The position numbers and the translations under genes were made by a program. From positions 1-64,000 of the forward strand of contig SUZJ01000002.1 in NCBI GenBank assembly GCA_015059945.1: DNA of 64,000 bases, written 5' to 3'. Below are positions 50,061 through 59,474 of the stretch, one piece after another (positions within the stretch are counted from its first letter, which is position 1; each line of letters opens with the position of its first letter). This DNA comes from Rikenellaceae bacterium. GTDB lineage: Bacteria; Bacteroidota; Bacteroidia; Bacteroidales; Rikenellaceae. The notes under the pieces are model-generated. The model worked only from the letters and a program-made list of their open reading frames with translations, did not search any database and was not told the DNA's origin.

Positions 50061-50876
50061 ATGAGCTTGAAAGGTAAAAACTTGGGCCTGCGCACTCTGA
50101 GTGGTGCGGTCATGGGCATTGTGGTAGTGGGTGCTGTGCTGCTGGGCAAGTGGGCTACGGCAGTGATTTTGGTGCTGATAGCTGTGGGGGCAATAACCGA
50201 ACTGACCGATTTGGCCTCCAAACGCTTTGCGGGTGTGGGCGACAACTATCTGCTGACCCTTGGCCTTGCAGGCGGTTGGGTGGCAGGTGTAGCCCTCAAT
50301 CCCGAGCCACTTATGTTGCTTGTGGCGCTGATGTTTGTGCCTCTGATTTTTATTGCCGAGGTATTTCGCAAGAGCAACAACACCATCGAGAATAGCGCTC
50401 TGGCGTCGATGTCGCTGCTCTATGTAGCTCTGCCACTGGCACTGCTGATGCTTATTGGCACCGAGGCAGGTGTGTGGAAGCCCGCGCGAGTGTTGATGGT
50501 TATATTTACCGTATGGGTAAACGACATCTTTGCCTACTTGGTGGGCTGCTCGATTGGCAAACACAAGATGTGCCCCTCGATTTCGCCCAAGAAGTCGTGG
50601 GAGGGCTTTGTGGGCGGAGTGCTCTTTGCTGTGGCCTTTGCAATGGCCGCAGGCTATATGATGGAGGGCGACATCTACCTGTGGGGTGGATTGGGTGCTG
50701 TGGTGGCTCTGGCGGGCGTTGTGGGCGACCTGTTGGAGTCGAAGATTAAACGTGAGTGTGGCGTGAAGGACTCGGGCAACCTGATTCCCGGCCACGGAGG
50801 TATGCTCGATAGGTTTGATGCGCTGCTGTTGGCGGCCCCCGTGGCATACCTATATATGACTATTTTGGGACTATGA
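50061..50876 (+). CDS. cdsA: Phosphatidate cytidylyltransferase
   Basis: CdsA makes CDP-diacylglycerol from phosphatidate and CTP in the inner membrane. The 271-residue product has about seven membrane segments and the family signature near the C-terminus: SKIKRECGVKDSGNLIPGHG followed by GMLDRFDALLLAAPVAY. Its stop codon overlaps the psd start (ATGA), coupling the two phospholipid genes. With PssA (38,679) and Psd this makes the route to phosphatidylethanolamine complete within the window. Confidence 0.94.
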   Translation: MSLKGKNLGLRTLSGAVMGIVVVGAVLLGKWATAVILVLIAVGAITELTDLASKRFAGVGDNYLLTLGLAGGWVAGVALNPEPLMLLVALMFVPLIFIAEVFRKSNNTIENSALASMSLLYVALPLALLMLIGTEAGVWKPARVLMVIFTVWVNDIFAYLVGCSIGKHKMCPSISPKKSWEGFVGGVLFAVAFAMAAGYMMEGDIYLWGGLGAVVALAGVVGDLLESKIKRECGVKDSGNLIPGHGGMLDRFDALLLAAPVAYLYMTILGL

Positions 50877-51553
50877 GAATACACAAAGAGGGTAAAGAGG
50901 GTGTAAGACTCAATACCGCAATTTTTCTGCTCATCATAGCCGTAGTTACGGCCACTGCACTGGTCTACGACTGGGCTTGGTGGGTGCTGGCGCTGGTGGA
51001 TGGATTTCTGCTCTGGCGCATTGCCTTTGTTATCAGGTTCTTCCGCGACCCCGAGAGACCCTTGAAGGAGGATGCCGACGGGGTGTTTGCCCCTGCCGAC
51101 GGCAAGGTGGTGGTGATTGAGGAGGTCGATGAGCCCGAGGTTATGGGCGGCAAGTGTGTGCAACTGTCGGTCTATATGAACTTCTACAATGTGCACGTCA
51201 ATTGGGCACCTGTGGGTGGTGAGGTTACCTACAAAGACCACTACAACGGCGAGTTTGTGTTGGCGTGGAGGCCCAAGTCGTCGCATCTGAACGAGCATAC
51301 AACCATTGGCGTTAGGACTGCTAAGGGCCATACCGTTATGTTCCGCCAGATTGCAGGGTGGATTGCCCGACGCATAGTGTCGTACCCCCAGGTGGGCGAC
51401 CGAGTGGGCCAGAATAGCAAGTTCGGCTTCATAAAGTTTGGCTCGAGGGTAGATGTTTTTGTGCCCCTCGGCAGCGAGATTTTGGTGGGGCTGGGCGATA
51501 AGGTTGTGGGGTCGCAAACCCTGCTTGCCCGACTGCCAAAGAGCAACAAGTAA
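50873..51553 (+). CDS. psd: Phosphatidylserine decarboxylase (short form)
   Basis: Psd decarboxylates phosphatidylserine to phosphatidylethanolamine using a pyruvoyl group formed by self-cleavage. The 226-residue protein is the short form found in Bacteroidetes and other phyla: two membrane segments near the N-terminus (about 14-32 and 35-50), APADGKVVVI, NFYNVHVNWAP, and the cleavage site in KFGSRVD, where Ser191 would become the pyruvoyl group. It overlaps cdsA by 4 bases. Confidence 0.93.
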   Translation: MRIHKEGKEGVRLNTAIFLLIIAVVTATALVYDWAWWVLALVDGFLLWRIAFVIRFFRDPERPLKEDADGVFAPADGKVVVIEEVDEPEVMGGKCVQLSVYMNFYNVHVNWAPVGGEVTYKDHYNGEFVLAWRPKSSHLNEHTTIGVRTAKGHTVMFRQIAGWIARRIVSYPQVGDRVGQNSKFGFIKFGSRVDVFVPLGSEILVGLGDKVVGSQTLLARLPKSNK

Positions 51554-51581
51554 TATAACCCCTATATAAATACGACTGACT

Positions 51582-52712
51582 ATGAGCAACAACAATACTA
51601 CTACAACTTCGTCCTCACTCTGGAACCGCTACCTGCTCGGAGCGCTGGCTCTGGCAGCTACGGTGGCTGTCTTTTGGTTTTTTGGCGACATTGTGTGCTA
51701 CATACTCGTAGCGGGTGTACTGGCCATTATGTGCCAGCCACTGGTGAGTAAGGTTGCGAGCCTGAGGGTGGGCAAGGTTAAGGTGCCCCGCTGGGCGGCT
51801 GCACTGGTGGGCGTGGTGGCAATGTGGCTGGTTATTGTGGCCTTCTTTGTGCTCTTCATCCCACTGATTTCGGGCAAGGTGAGCGACTTGGTCAACCTCG
51901 ACTACCAGAGTATGCTGGCCTCGCTCAAGGAGCCTATGACCGAGGTGGGTGCTTTTCTGAGCAAGTACTTCAATATCGACGTGTCGGAGGCTTCGCTGAC
52001 GGCTATGCTTACCGACTGGGTGCGTAAGATATTTAATATAGGTGCGCTGAATAACATTGTGTCGTCGGTATTTTCGGTTGCGGGCTCGGTGGCTGTGGCT
52101 GCTGTGTCGATTAGCTTCATCGCCTTCTACTTTATGAAGGAGGAGGGGCTTTTCTTGAAGATTTTGCTCGCTGTGGCCCCTGCCAAGTATGCCGACAACG
52201 TAACTCGTGCGGTGGATAAGATTACCCAGATGCTCTCGCGCTACTTCCTCGGCGTGCTGTGCCAGTCGATGGTGATGATGCTCATCATTGCCTCGGTGCT
52301 TATGTGCTTTGGCTTCCGCCCTCAGGATGCATTCTTTGTGGGCGTTATCGAGGGCGTGTTTAATATCATCCCCTACGTAGGCCCCTGGGTAGGCTTTGTG
52401 CTCAGTGGCTTAGCCGGAATGACCTTTGTGGCCCCGGGCTCGATGAGTGTGGGGGTGGTGCTGCTTGTGATTGCGGGCACGGTGCTGCTGGCCCAGTTTG
52501 TCGATAACTACTTTGTGTCGCCCAAGATTTTCTCGCGCCAGATGAATGCCCACCCGTTGGAGATATTTATCGTTACGCTTGTGGCGGGTAGCTGCTCGGG
52601 TGTTTTGGGTATGTTGATTGCCATACCGGCCTATACGGTGGTGCGCATCTTGGCGAAGGAGTTTTTGTATAACCTTCGCCTGGTACGACAGCTTACGGCA
52701 AAGATGGACTAA
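51582..52712 (+). CDS. AI-2E family transporter/permease
   Basis: The 376-residue membrane protein has about eight transmembrane segments and the family's long loop between the first and second clusters (KVSDLVNLDYQSML...AMLTDWVRKI). The C-terminal half contains the conserved VIEGVFNIIPYVGPWVGFVL and FVDNYFVSPKIFSRQMNAHP segments. Members of this family include putative autoinducer-2 exporters and Na+/H+ antiporters, so the substrate is uncertain. It follows psd by 28 bases and ends at a strong terminator. Confidence 0.88.
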   Translation: MSNNNTTTTSSSLWNRYLLGALALAATVAVFWFFGDIVCYILVAGVLAIMCQPLVSKVASLRVGKVKVPRWAAALVGVVAMWLVIVAFFVLFIPLISGKVSDLVNLDYQSMLASLKEPMTEVGAFLSKYFNIDVSEASLTAMLTDWVRKIFNIGALNNIVSSVFSVAGSVAVAAVSISFIAFYFMKEEGLFLKILLAVAPAKYADNVTRAVDKITQMLSRYFLGVLCQSMVMMLIIASVLMCFGFRPQDAFFVGVIEGVFNIIPYVGPWVGFVLSGLAGMTFVAPGSMSVGVVLLVIAGTVLLAQFVDNYFVSPKIFSRQMNAHPLEIFIVTLVAGSCSGVLGMLIAIPAYTVVRILAKEFLYNLRLVRQLTAKMD

Positions 52713-52752
52713 ACAAAAAGAGCAACCTTCACAAGGTTGCTCTTTTTGTTTA
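52710..52752. terminator. Intrinsic terminator after the AI-2E family gene
   Basis: A perfect 19-bp stem (AAACAAAAAGAGCAACCTT and complement) closes a CAC loop. It starts within the stop codon and contains T5 in the descending arm. Confidence 0.93.
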
Positions 52753-52775
52753 GTCTAACGTCTAACGTCTAACAT

Positions 52776-52816
52776 ACCCCTCAGGCGCTTTGCGCCAGCT
52801 CCCCTAACTTAGGGGA
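52776..52816 (-). repeat. Half-element of the composite repeat
   Basis: CCCCTCAGGCGC-TTT-GCGCC, then the CTCCCCTAA/TTAGGGGAG hairpin. The outer CAGAC end is missing, and a run of GTCTAACG units (52,753-52,773) precedes it. Confidence 0.65.
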
Positions 52817-52849
52817 GCGGTTTTTAGGGAGTTTAGGGAATTTAGGGAT

Positions 52850-52881
52850 TTCAATTCTCAATTCTCAATTCTCAATTCTCC
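52850..52881. repeat. GARAATT heptamer array before the ung stop
   Basis: Four AATTCTC units begin immediately after the ung stop codon (minus strand). A TTTAGGGA decamer repeat lies beside it at 52,820-52,849. Confidence 0.8.
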
Positions 52882-52882
52882 C

Positions 52883-53545
52883 TTACCACTCTATGGGCTC
52901 TTTGCCCTGGGCGATGAGGTAGTCGTTGGCCTTTGAGAAGTGGCGGCAGCCGAAGAAGCCGTTGTAGGCCGATAGGGGCGAGGGGTGAGCGCATTTGAGC
53001 ACCAAGTTGCGCCCCGCATCTATGGCCGCACCCTTGCGCTGGGCGTAGCCCCCCCACAACATATAGACCACACCACTCTTGAGCTCCGACAGGGTGGCCA
53101 CCACCGCATCGGTAAACTGCTCCCAGCCCTTGCCTGCGTGTGAGGCGGCCGAGTGAGCCCTCACCGTCAGTGTCGAGTTCAGCAGCAATACACCCTGCTC
53201 GGCCCACCTGTCGAGGTTGCCCGAGGTGGGGGTAGGTATGCCCAAGTCGCTCTCCAACTCCTTGAAGATGTTGCGCAACGAGGGCGGGAAGGCTACTCCG
53301 TCGTTTACCGAGAAGCACAATCCGTTGGCTTGGCCCTCGCCGTGATAGGGGTCTTGGCCTATGATTACGACCTTCACATCGTCGGGGGCGCACTTGTCGA
53401 GGGCGCGGAAGATGTTGCCCCCCGCAGGAAATACCCTTTGGGTGGCATACTCGCTCTTGACAAAGGCGGCCAGCTCGGCAAAGTAGGGCTTGTCGAACTC
53501 GTGGCCAATTAGCTCGGCCCATTCGGGAGAGATGCGTACATTCAT
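52883..53545 (-). CDS. ung: Uracil-DNA glycosylase, family 1
   Basis: Ung removes uracil from DNA. The 220-residue product has GQDPYH at residues 63-68 (catalytic Asp65), LLLNSTLTV in the core, and the DNA-intercalation loop HPSPLS at 187-192 with His187. It is complete. It lies 42 bases downstream of the phosphopantetheinyl transferase gene on the same strand, in a gldE-PPTase-ung group. Confidence 0.96.
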   Translation of the reverse strand: MNVRISPEWAELIGHEFDKPYFAELAAFVKSEYATQRVFPAGGNIFRALDKCAPDDVKVVIIGQDPYHGEGQANGLCFSVNDGVAFPPSLRNIFKELESDLGIPTPTSGNLDRWAEQGVLLLNSTLTVRAHSAASHAGKGWEQFTDAVVATLSELKSGVVYMLWGGYAQRKGAAIDAGRNLVLKCAHPSPLSAYNGFFGCRHFSKANDYLIAQGKEPIEW

Positions 53546-53587
53546 AGGGGAGGAAGGGTTACGTATTATAAAAATAGGTATTTAGCT

Positions 53588-54217
53588 CTATTTGTTTGCA
53601 GCATTGAGGGCTACAATGTAGGCCAACACTTGGTCATCCACAAAGGCGTAGTGGAGTGTGGGCTGAGGGACTCCGTAGAGCTCAATGGCTATGGTCTGCT
53701 CGGTGGGCTCAATGGCGGTGGCAATCATCTCTTCGGTAAACTCCACCCCCGTAGCTTGGCCGTACTTGTAGACCGCCTCCTTTGCGCTCCACATAATGGC
53801 CTCGAAGTGAGGGCCCGCAGCTTCTGCCAAAGCCTCGCGCTCGGTGGGCGAGATGTAGCGGGCTGCTATGCGACCAAAGTTGCGCTCCACCGACTCGATA
53901 TCTACGCCACAACGCCCCTCGGCAAACATTACCGCCACATAGGTGGTCGAGTGCGAAACGCTCAGGTGGCTCACTCGGCCCACAGGCCTCTCTAAGTAGG
54001 GTGCCCCTGCCGAGTTGTAACACAGCAGGGCATCGGGCCCCAACTCGCGCCTTACAATGGTGCGCCAAGTAGCCCACTGGGCACGTCGCGCGGGCGAGTT
54101 GAGCGTGGCCAAGTATTGCAGGTCGCTGTCGGTCAGCAGAGGGGATTGGTCGGCTTGTGGGCAGACCTGCTCTACAACTATGTAGCCGTAGTTATTATGT
54201 GGCAGCTCTATTCTCAA
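53588..54217 (-). CDS. 4'-phosphopantetheinyl transferase superfamily protein
   Basis: The 209-residue Sfp-like protein should transfer phosphopantetheine from coenzyme A to carrier proteins. Metal and CoA-binding motifs are present: GVDIE (Asp106, Glu108) and WSAKEAVYK at 143-151. The N-terminal half carries the matching pseudo-symmetric fold (VSHLSVSHSTTYVAVMF). It could activate the fatty-acid ACP or secondary-metabolite carriers; no such cluster is near. Its ATG overlaps the gldE stop (ATGA). Confidence 0.88.
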   Translation of the reverse strand: MRIELPHNNYGYIVVEQVCPQADQSPLLTDSDLQYLATLNSPARRAQWATWRTIVRRELGPDALLCYNSAGAPYLERPVGRVSHLSVSHSTTYVAVMFAEGRCGVDIESVERNFGRIAARYISPTEREALAEAAGPHFEAIMWSAKEAVYKYGQATGVEFTEEMIATAIEPTEQTIAIELYGVPQPTLHYAFVDDQVLAYIVALNAANK

Positions 54218-55515
54218 ATCTTCTCGACCTTTATCTCCTCGGCGTGGTGTCCGCTTACGCTCACTACCGTAAACCTCACTCCGTGGGCTTTAACCTTGTC
54301 GCCCTTGGCGGGGAAGTCGCGCTTTATTTCGAGCATCATTCCTGCCAGTGTCTCGGCCTCGCCACGCATGTCATCAAAGGTGCCCTCCGCAAGCTCCAAT
54401 ACCTCCTCGACCTCGCCAATGTGGGCCTTGCCGTCGAACAGATAGCTGCCGTCGGGCAGTCGCTCATAGCTTGCCTCCTCGGGCACGTCGCTCTCGTCGC
54501 TAATCTCGCCCACAATCTCCTCCAAGATATCCTCCAACGACACCAGACCGAGTGTCGAGCCATACTCGTCTACCACAATGGCAATGTGTACCTTTTGGGT
54601 TTGGAACTCCTCCAATAGCTCGTTAATCTTCTTGTGTTCGGTGGTGTAGTAGGCGGGCCTCAGGTGTCGCTGCCACTCAAAGTCGGCCCCCTTGAAGGCG
54701 TGGGCCACCATATCCTTTACGTAGAGCATACCCACAATGTGGTCGATACTCTCGTTGTAGACGGGTATGCGCGAAAAACCGCTCTCCATAATCACCCTTC
54801 TTACCTCGTCGAAGTTCTCCTCGCGGTCCAGAGCAACTATGTCCATCCTCGGGTGCATAATCTCCTCCACCTCGGTCGAGGCAAACTGCACAATGCCGCT
54901 GAGCATATCCTTCTCGGTCTCGCTTGGGTTTTCGGTGATTTCGAGTGCATCCTCAATCTCCTCCATCGATATATTCTCGGGGTGGATGAGGCCTCGGTTA
55001 TGTATGCTGTCGGAGTACTTGACCAGCACATACGACAAGGGCTTGAAGATTTTGTTCAGAAAGCTGATGGGCAGGGCCACTATCGACGAGAAGCCCACAG
55101 GGTTGTAGCTTGCATAGACCTTGGGCATAATCTCGCCAAAGAGCAGCAGCACAAACGTAACCGCTATGGTCTTGATGGCAAACTCCCAGCCTGTGTGGTT
55201 AAAAACCACCAGGTCGTCAATCAGGTTGTTGCACAACGAGATGATAAGAATGTTCACCAGATTGTTGAATATCAACACAGTGGCCAACAGCTGGTCTTGG
55301 TCTGAGAGCAACCTCAGTATGGCCGTATTTACGGGGGTTTTGTGCCTGCGGATGCGGTCCAACTGGGCAGGAGAGAGCGAGAATAGCGCAGTCTCGCTGC
55401 CCGAAGCCAAGGCCGAGCAGAGCAACAAGAGTACTATTACAACGATATTGACCACCAAGCCCACATCAAAGGGGTTGAAGGTCATAATCGCCGATAGTGT
55501 AGTCAGAAGTGTCAT
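54214..55515 (-). CDS. gldE: GldE-like CNNM/CBS domain membrane protein
   Basis: The 433-residue protein has a DUF21/CNNM membrane domain (about 15-190, with the conserved ALASGSETALFSL). A pair of CBS domains follows (about 210-330, EEIMHPRMDIVALDREENFDEV and AIVVDEYGSTLGLVSLEDILE), then a C-terminal CorC_HlyC domain (about 350-430). Homologues with this exact layout are called GldE in gliding Bacteroidetes, but most Bacteroidales carrying it do not glide. A role in divalent-cation transport or membrane upkeep is plausible. It follows ftsZ and overlaps the PPTase gene by 4 bases. Confidence 0.82.
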   Translation of the reverse strand: MTLLTTLSAIMTFNPFDVGLVVNIVVIVLLLLCSALASGSETALFSLSPAQLDRIRRHKTPVNTAILRLLSDQDQLLATVLIFNNLVNILIISLCNNLIDDLVVFNHTGWEFAIKTIAVTFVLLLFGEIMPKVYASYNPVGFSSIVALPISFLNKIFKPLSYVLVKYSDSIHNRGLIHPENISMEEIEDALEITENPSETEKDMLSGIVQFASTEVEEIMHPRMDIVALDREENFDEVRRVIMESGFSRIPVYNESIDHIVGMLYVKDMVAHAFKGADFEWQRHLRPAYYTTEHKKINELLEEFQTQKVHIAIVVDEYGSTLGLVSLEDILEEIVGEISDESDVPEEASYERLPDGSYLFDGKAHIGEVEEVLELAEGTFDDMRGEAETLAGMMLEIKRDFPAKGDKVKAHGVRFTVVSVSGHHAEEIKVEKI

Positions 55516-55560
55516 AGTCGTTTAGTGTCCGAAACTGAAATGTTACCACCGCTTGTGGGG

Positions 55561-56877
55561 TTAGAATAGGCTCTGCTCCGAGGCTTTGGGTGCCTGAGGC
55601 TCGCTCTTGCTCTCGCCACTGTCGGCCGAATCCACCTGCACCTTGGCGCTACCTTTTGTTACCGAGCCACCCAACTGGATGCCCATACGGAAGAAGGCTG
55701 GCTGCATCAGCAGGGTGTCGATGTCGTTGTAACGCTCTTTGATATTCCACTTGGTTGCCACAACGGGTGCTGTGGGGATGGTTCTCTCCTCGCTTGCCAC
55801 CTCGCCACCACCTGCGTTTTCGCTCGAGTCGGTAAGGCCTCCTGTGGTAATTGGGCCTACGGGCTCGATGCGGTTGTCGTGTGAGTCGAAACCGGTGGCT
55901 ATGATGGTCATCTCGATCTCGCCTTCCTCCAAGTCGGCAGGACCCGAACCCCAGATGATGTTGGCCTCGTTGCCACCGTGATTGCGGCTGGCCTTCGACT
56001 GAATCATCTTCACAGCCATATCCACCTCGTCGAGTGTCAGGGGGCAGTCGTCGCTGTACGAAAGGTTGAACAGAATGTTCTTGGCACCCTTGATGTCCTG
56101 ACGGTTGAGCAGGGGCGAAGCCAGAGCGCTCTCCACAGCCTCGTGAATTTTCCTGTCGCCCTTGGCCTTAGCCGAGCCCATCAGTGCCACACCGCTGTTG
56201 TTCATAACGGTACTCACATCGGCAAAGTCTACGTTGATAAAGTCTCTGCGGGTAATCATCTCGGCAATGCCCTTGGCTGCGGTGGCCAATACGTCATCGG
56301 CCTTGTGGAGCGCCTCCAAGAATGGCAGCGAGCCGTAAATCTTGGTTATGTTGTCGTTGTGGATAACCACTATTGCGTCGGTATTGGCCTTCAACTCTTC
56401 GAGTCCTTTCAGCGCCTGTTCCATCCTCACGCGGCCCTCGGCATAGAAGGGCAGGGTAGTGATGCCTACGGTCAGAAAACCTTTCGACTTGGCGGCCTTG
56501 GCAATCACAGGTGCAGCACCCGTACCGGTACCGCCACCCATACCTGCGGTGATGAAAATCATCTTGGCTCCGCTGTTTTCGAGCTGAATCATTATGTCGT
56601 CGATGGTCTCGATAGCTGCCTGACGGCCACGAGCGGGGTTGTTGCCTGCACCCAGACCTTCGCCCAACTGAATTTTGTTCTCGATGGGGCTGTTTTGGAG
56701 TGCCTGATGGTCGGTGTTGCAAATCATATAGCTCACACCCTTTATGCCCATATCGTACATATGGTTGACTGCATTACCGCCCGCACCGCCCACGCCGAGC
56801 ACCATAATTAGCGACTCGGTCTTGACGGGAGCCAAAATGGTAGACAGAAAATCGTTGTTATCTATTGTTGTATTCAT
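55561..56877 (-). CDS. ftsZ: Cell division protein FtsZ
   Basis: FtsZ is the tubulin-like GTPase that forms the division ring. The 438-residue protein has [14 protein letters not shown] near 27-40, the tubulin signature GGGTGTG at 114-120, and the T7 region with NVDFADV. The conserved partner-binding peptide appears as [16 protein letters not shown] near 386-401, but it is followed by about 37 further residues ending SLF, so it is internal rather than terminal. It follows ftsA after 71 bases and closes the dcw-type cluster. Confidence 0.97.
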   Translation of the reverse strand: MNTTIDNNDFLSTILAPVKTESLIMVLGVGGAGGNAVNHMYDMGIKGVSYMICNTDHQALQNSPIENKIQLGEGLGAGNNPARGRQAAIETIDDIMIQLENSGAKMIFITAGMGGGTGTGAAPVIAKAAKSKGFLTVGITTLPFYAEGRVRMEQALKGLEELKANTDAIVVIHNDNITKIYGSLPFLEALHKADDVLATAAKGIAEMITRRDFINVDFADVSTVMNNSGVALMGSAKAKGDRKIHEAVESALASPLLNRQDIKGAKNILFNLSYSDDCPLTLDEVDMAVKMIQSKASRNHGGNEANIIWGSGPADLEEGEIEMTIIATGFDSHDNRIEPVGPITTGGLTDSSENAGGGEVASEERTIPTAPVVATKWNIKERYNDIDTLLMQPAFFRMGIQLGGSVTKGSAKVQVDSADSGESKSEPQAPKASEQSLF

Positions 56878-56948
56878 CTTGTGTGTGTAAAATCTGCTTG
56901 TGTGTGGTCTGTGTGTCTGTTGTGGTTGTGGTAGTTTGGCTTGTGGGC

Positions 56949-58328
56949 CTATATGTCCTCGTCATCCACGATGTCTTTGCCAAATACGGCTTCGTCAACC
57001 TTGCCGATAGCCTTTTTGATGCGGTCGAAGAAGCTCACGCGGGGACCATTGTCCTTCTTCTCGCCTCTTTTCTTCTCGCGCTTGGGCTTTTTGTCGTTGC
57101 TGTCATCCCACTCCTCATCATCCTCAATATCTTCCTCGTTGCTGGTCTGCTGCTGAGGTGTGGGCTTGATGTCGCTCTGTGCAATGGCCATCATCAGCAG
57201 GCCAACCACCGTAGCATTTGCGGGCTCGGCAGCCTCGGCTACCGACTCCTCGCCAAACGATGCGGCCACATCCTTGCGGGTAGTTATGCCGGTGCGTTCT
57301 TGGAACAATACCTCTATGCCTTTGAGCTGCGAGCCGCCACCGGTCAGCACCAGAGTCTCGATGCGGTCGTGGTAGCCCGAGTCGCGCAATACCTCGTTCA
57401 CAAAGTTGATGATATCAACCAGTCGGCACTCGATAATGGCCGTAAGGTCGCGGTACGAGATGTCTTTGTTCTTCTCTTGTCCCTTGCGGCCGGGGATGCG
57501 GATTACGCTATTGAGGAGCTCGAAGGGGATTGCGCTGGCAGTGGCGTAGCCGTGACGGGTTTTGAGCTTCTCGACCGAGTTTTTGGGCACAGCCGTAGCG
57601 CGTATGTCGTTGTTGATAGCGTCGGAGCCCAGTGGGATAGAGGCTACGTAGCGCACCTTGTTGTCGTAGTAGACTGCCACATCGGTAGTGTTGGCACCAA
57701 TGTCGATAGTGGCAACACCGCTCTCGCGCTCCTCGTCGTAGCTTGCAACCAGTGCGCTGGCCATAGCCGAGGGCAGATAGGTGCGGTCTTTGATGCCCAC
57801 GCGGTCGAAGGCTTTGTCTATGCGTTCGAGCACCGCTTTGCTGGCCATAACATAGCCGTATGTGGCCTCCAAGTGGCGACCAAAACCTCCTACGGGGCTA
57901 CCCTTAATCTCGTGGGTGTCGATTTTGTAGTACTGGGGCAGACGCGACAGTATCACCTTGCCTTCGGGTGCCTGTACGTTGTTCATATTGTCGCAGAGCT
58001 TCTCGACATCGCTGTTGCGGATTTCGCCATCCGAGCCCACATATACAAAGCCCGAGTTGGTCGCAAAGACAATCTGGCGGCCCGAGGTGCCCACTACGGC
58101 CTCGTCTACCTTGATGCCTGCACGTTGTTCGAGTTCCTCTACGGCACTGTTGAGTGCTGTGCTAACCAGTTCGATGTTGGTAATCTCGCCCCTCACGAAA
58201 CCACCCTCCAAAGGTTTGCTCACAATCTCCTTGACGATGGTTTGTCCATCGGCCGAGATTGTACCCAGAGCTGCAACCACCTTGTTGAAGCCCAGGTCTA
58301 TTGCTACGACATAATTCTTGTTTCCCAC
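56949..58328 (-). CDS. ftsA: Cell division protein FtsA
   Basis: FtsA is an actin-like ATPase that anchors FtsZ to the membrane. The 459-residue protein has phosphate-binding segments (VVAIDLGFNKVVA; TIDIGANTTDVAVYY), the FtsA-specific 1C domain, and the adenosine motif VLTGGGSQLKGIE. The C-terminal ~80 residues are highly charged (Lys/Asp/Glu) and end in an amphipathic helix, SFFDRIKKAIGKVDEAVFG, followed by a short acidic tail. The presumed membrane-targeting helix is thus not at the very end. Confidence 0.94.
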   Translation of the reverse strand: MGNKNYVVAIDLGFNKVVAALGTISADGQTIVKEIVSKPLEGGFVRGEITNIELVSTALNSAVEELEQRAGIKVDEAVVGTSGRQIVFATNSGFVYVGSDGEIRNSDVEKLCDNMNNVQAPEGKVILSRLPQYYKIDTHEIKGSPVGGFGRHLEATYGYVMASKAVLERIDKAFDRVGIKDRTYLPSAMASALVASYDEERESGVATIDIGANTTDVAVYYDNKVRYVASIPLGSDAINNDIRATAVPKNSVEKLKTRHGYATASAIPFELLNSVIRIPGRKGQEKNKDISYRDLTAIIECRLVDIINFVNEVLRDSGYHDRIETLVLTGGGSQLKGIEVLFQERTGITTRKDVAASFGEESVAEAAEPANATVVGLLMMAIAQSDIKPTPQQQTSNEEDIEDDEEWDDSNDKKPKREKKRGEKKDNGPRVSFFDRIKKAIGKVDEAVFGKDIVDDEDI

Positions 58329-58373
58329 TGCGCTAACGGTTTTTATATGTTTATTACTATTTCCTGCGTTATC

Positions 58374-59231
58374 TTACTTTTTGCCCTTCTTGGTCTTGGG
58401 CTCAGGTGCGGGGCGCCACACGGCCTGACCATCGTATTCGAGCAGTAGTGTGCCCCCATCGAGGCTTGCCACTTGGGCCGCCACAAAGCGCTGCCACCTG
58501 TCGAGCTTGTCCTTCACATTGTCCAACTCGCCCAAGCTCACAACATAGTTGCCTTGGCGAGGTATGAGCTCTACGGTGGTGGTTCGGTGGGCACCCTTAC
58601 CACGCTGCGAGAGCACTATTTGCACAATCTTGCCCTTGATTTCGGGCGACTGCTCTGTATATCTTACAAAGTTAGTGAGTTTGCGAATAAATATATAATT
58701 TTTGTCGCTATTTTTTTCTGTTGCTCTTATTAGCGCCCTCAGGTTGCCCTCGAAACCTCGCTCAAAGGGTGGGGCGAAGTCGCCCGTAACGATGGGCAGG
58801 TCGATGGCCCCCTGGTTGCGAACGGGCAGGATGTGCAGGTCGGCGGTGGCGTAGAAGTCATAGCCCCCCTCGAGCACAAAGCGCACAACGGGCTCGCGCT
58901 GCTCCACTTCGAGCGTTACCACATTGTCGTAGTTTACGAAGGTGCGCGCCTCGGCCACGAGCGACTGCTCCTCGGCCAAGTTGTTTATGGCCAGCAGCCC
59001 TATGCTGTCGATAGGTCGGCCTACGGGGTTGAGCCCCTCATCGGCAACTATCTCGGCCAGTTCGGCTGCGGTAATCATACTCAGCTTGGTGCTGTCGGTC
59101 ACTACCACCCTGAACTGCTCGACCTTGCGGCCTTGCTCGTTTTTGTGATGCAGCAACCCTGCGGCAACCAATATAGCCACCAGCACCACCCATACGGCCA
59201 CTCGGCCTACTATGTTCCAAACTCTCTTCAT
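58374..59231 (-). CDS. ftsQ: Cell division protein FtsQ
   Basis: FtsQ is a bitopic inner-membrane protein linking early and late division proteins. The 285-residue product has a short cytoplasmic N-terminus, one transmembrane segment (about 8-27, VGRVAVWVVLVAILVAAGLL), a POTRA-like region (about 38-110) and a beta domain. The open frame extends to 59,258, but those codons come from the GTCTAACG repeat, so ATG 59,231 (MKRVWNIVGR) is chosen. It sits between murC and ftsA as usual, but a 220-base repeat-filled gap separates it from murC. Confidence 0.88.
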   Translation of the reverse strand: MKRVWNIVGRVAVWVVLVAILVAAGLLHHKNEQGRKVEQFRVVVTDSTKLSMITAAELAEIVADEGLNPVGRPIDSIGLLAINNLAEEQSLVAEARTFVNYDNVVTLEVEQREPVVRFVLEGGYDFYATADLHILPVRNQGAIDLPIVTGDFAPPFERGFEGNLRALIRATEKNSDKNYIFIRKLTNFVRYTEQSPEIKGKIVQIVLSQRGKGAHRTTTVELIPRQGNYVVSLGELDNVKDKLDRWQRFVAAQVASLDGGTLLLEYDGQAVWRPAPEPKTKKGKK

Positions 59232-59239
59232 ATTTTTTT

Positions 59240-59302
59240 GTCTACCGTCTAACGTCAAACGTCTAACCGACCTAAGGCTTTAAGGACTTTAAGGTCATTA
59301 AT
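59240..59302. repeat. GTCTAACG/TTAAGG composite spacer repeat
   Basis: GTCTACCGTCTAACGTC, a second GTCTAACCGACCTAAGG, then TTTAAGGACTTTAAGGTC. The layout is that of 62,008-62,066. Confidence 0.65.
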
Positions 59303-59313
59303 AAAATCAACTT

Positions 59314-59425
59314 ACACACGCCCCCGCCCTTCGGGCACCCCCTCTAACTTAGAGGGGGAGTTGTAGTGAGGGCAGATGACTCTCCCCCTAAGGTAGGGGG
59401 AGTGGCCGCAGGCCGAGGGGGTCTG
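59314..59425. repeat. Composite double-hairpin element, copy 4 (112 bp)
   Basis: The left half is type A (ACACACGCCCCC with GCCC/GGGC); the right half ends GAGGGGGTCTG with GGCC-GCA-GGCC. The centre GTTGTAGTGAGGGCAGATGA matches the centre of copy 3 except at two positions. It lies between murC and ftsQ. Confidence 0.88.
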
Positions 59426-59427
59426 CT

Positions 59428-59474
59428 AATTCTCAATTCTCAATTCTCAACTCTCAATTTTCAATTCTCAATTT
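59428..59474. repeat. GARAATT heptamer array overlapping the murC stop
   Basis: About six AATTCTC/AATTTTC units; the last ones encode the murC C-terminus (KLRIEN) and its TGA stop. Confidence 0.82.
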
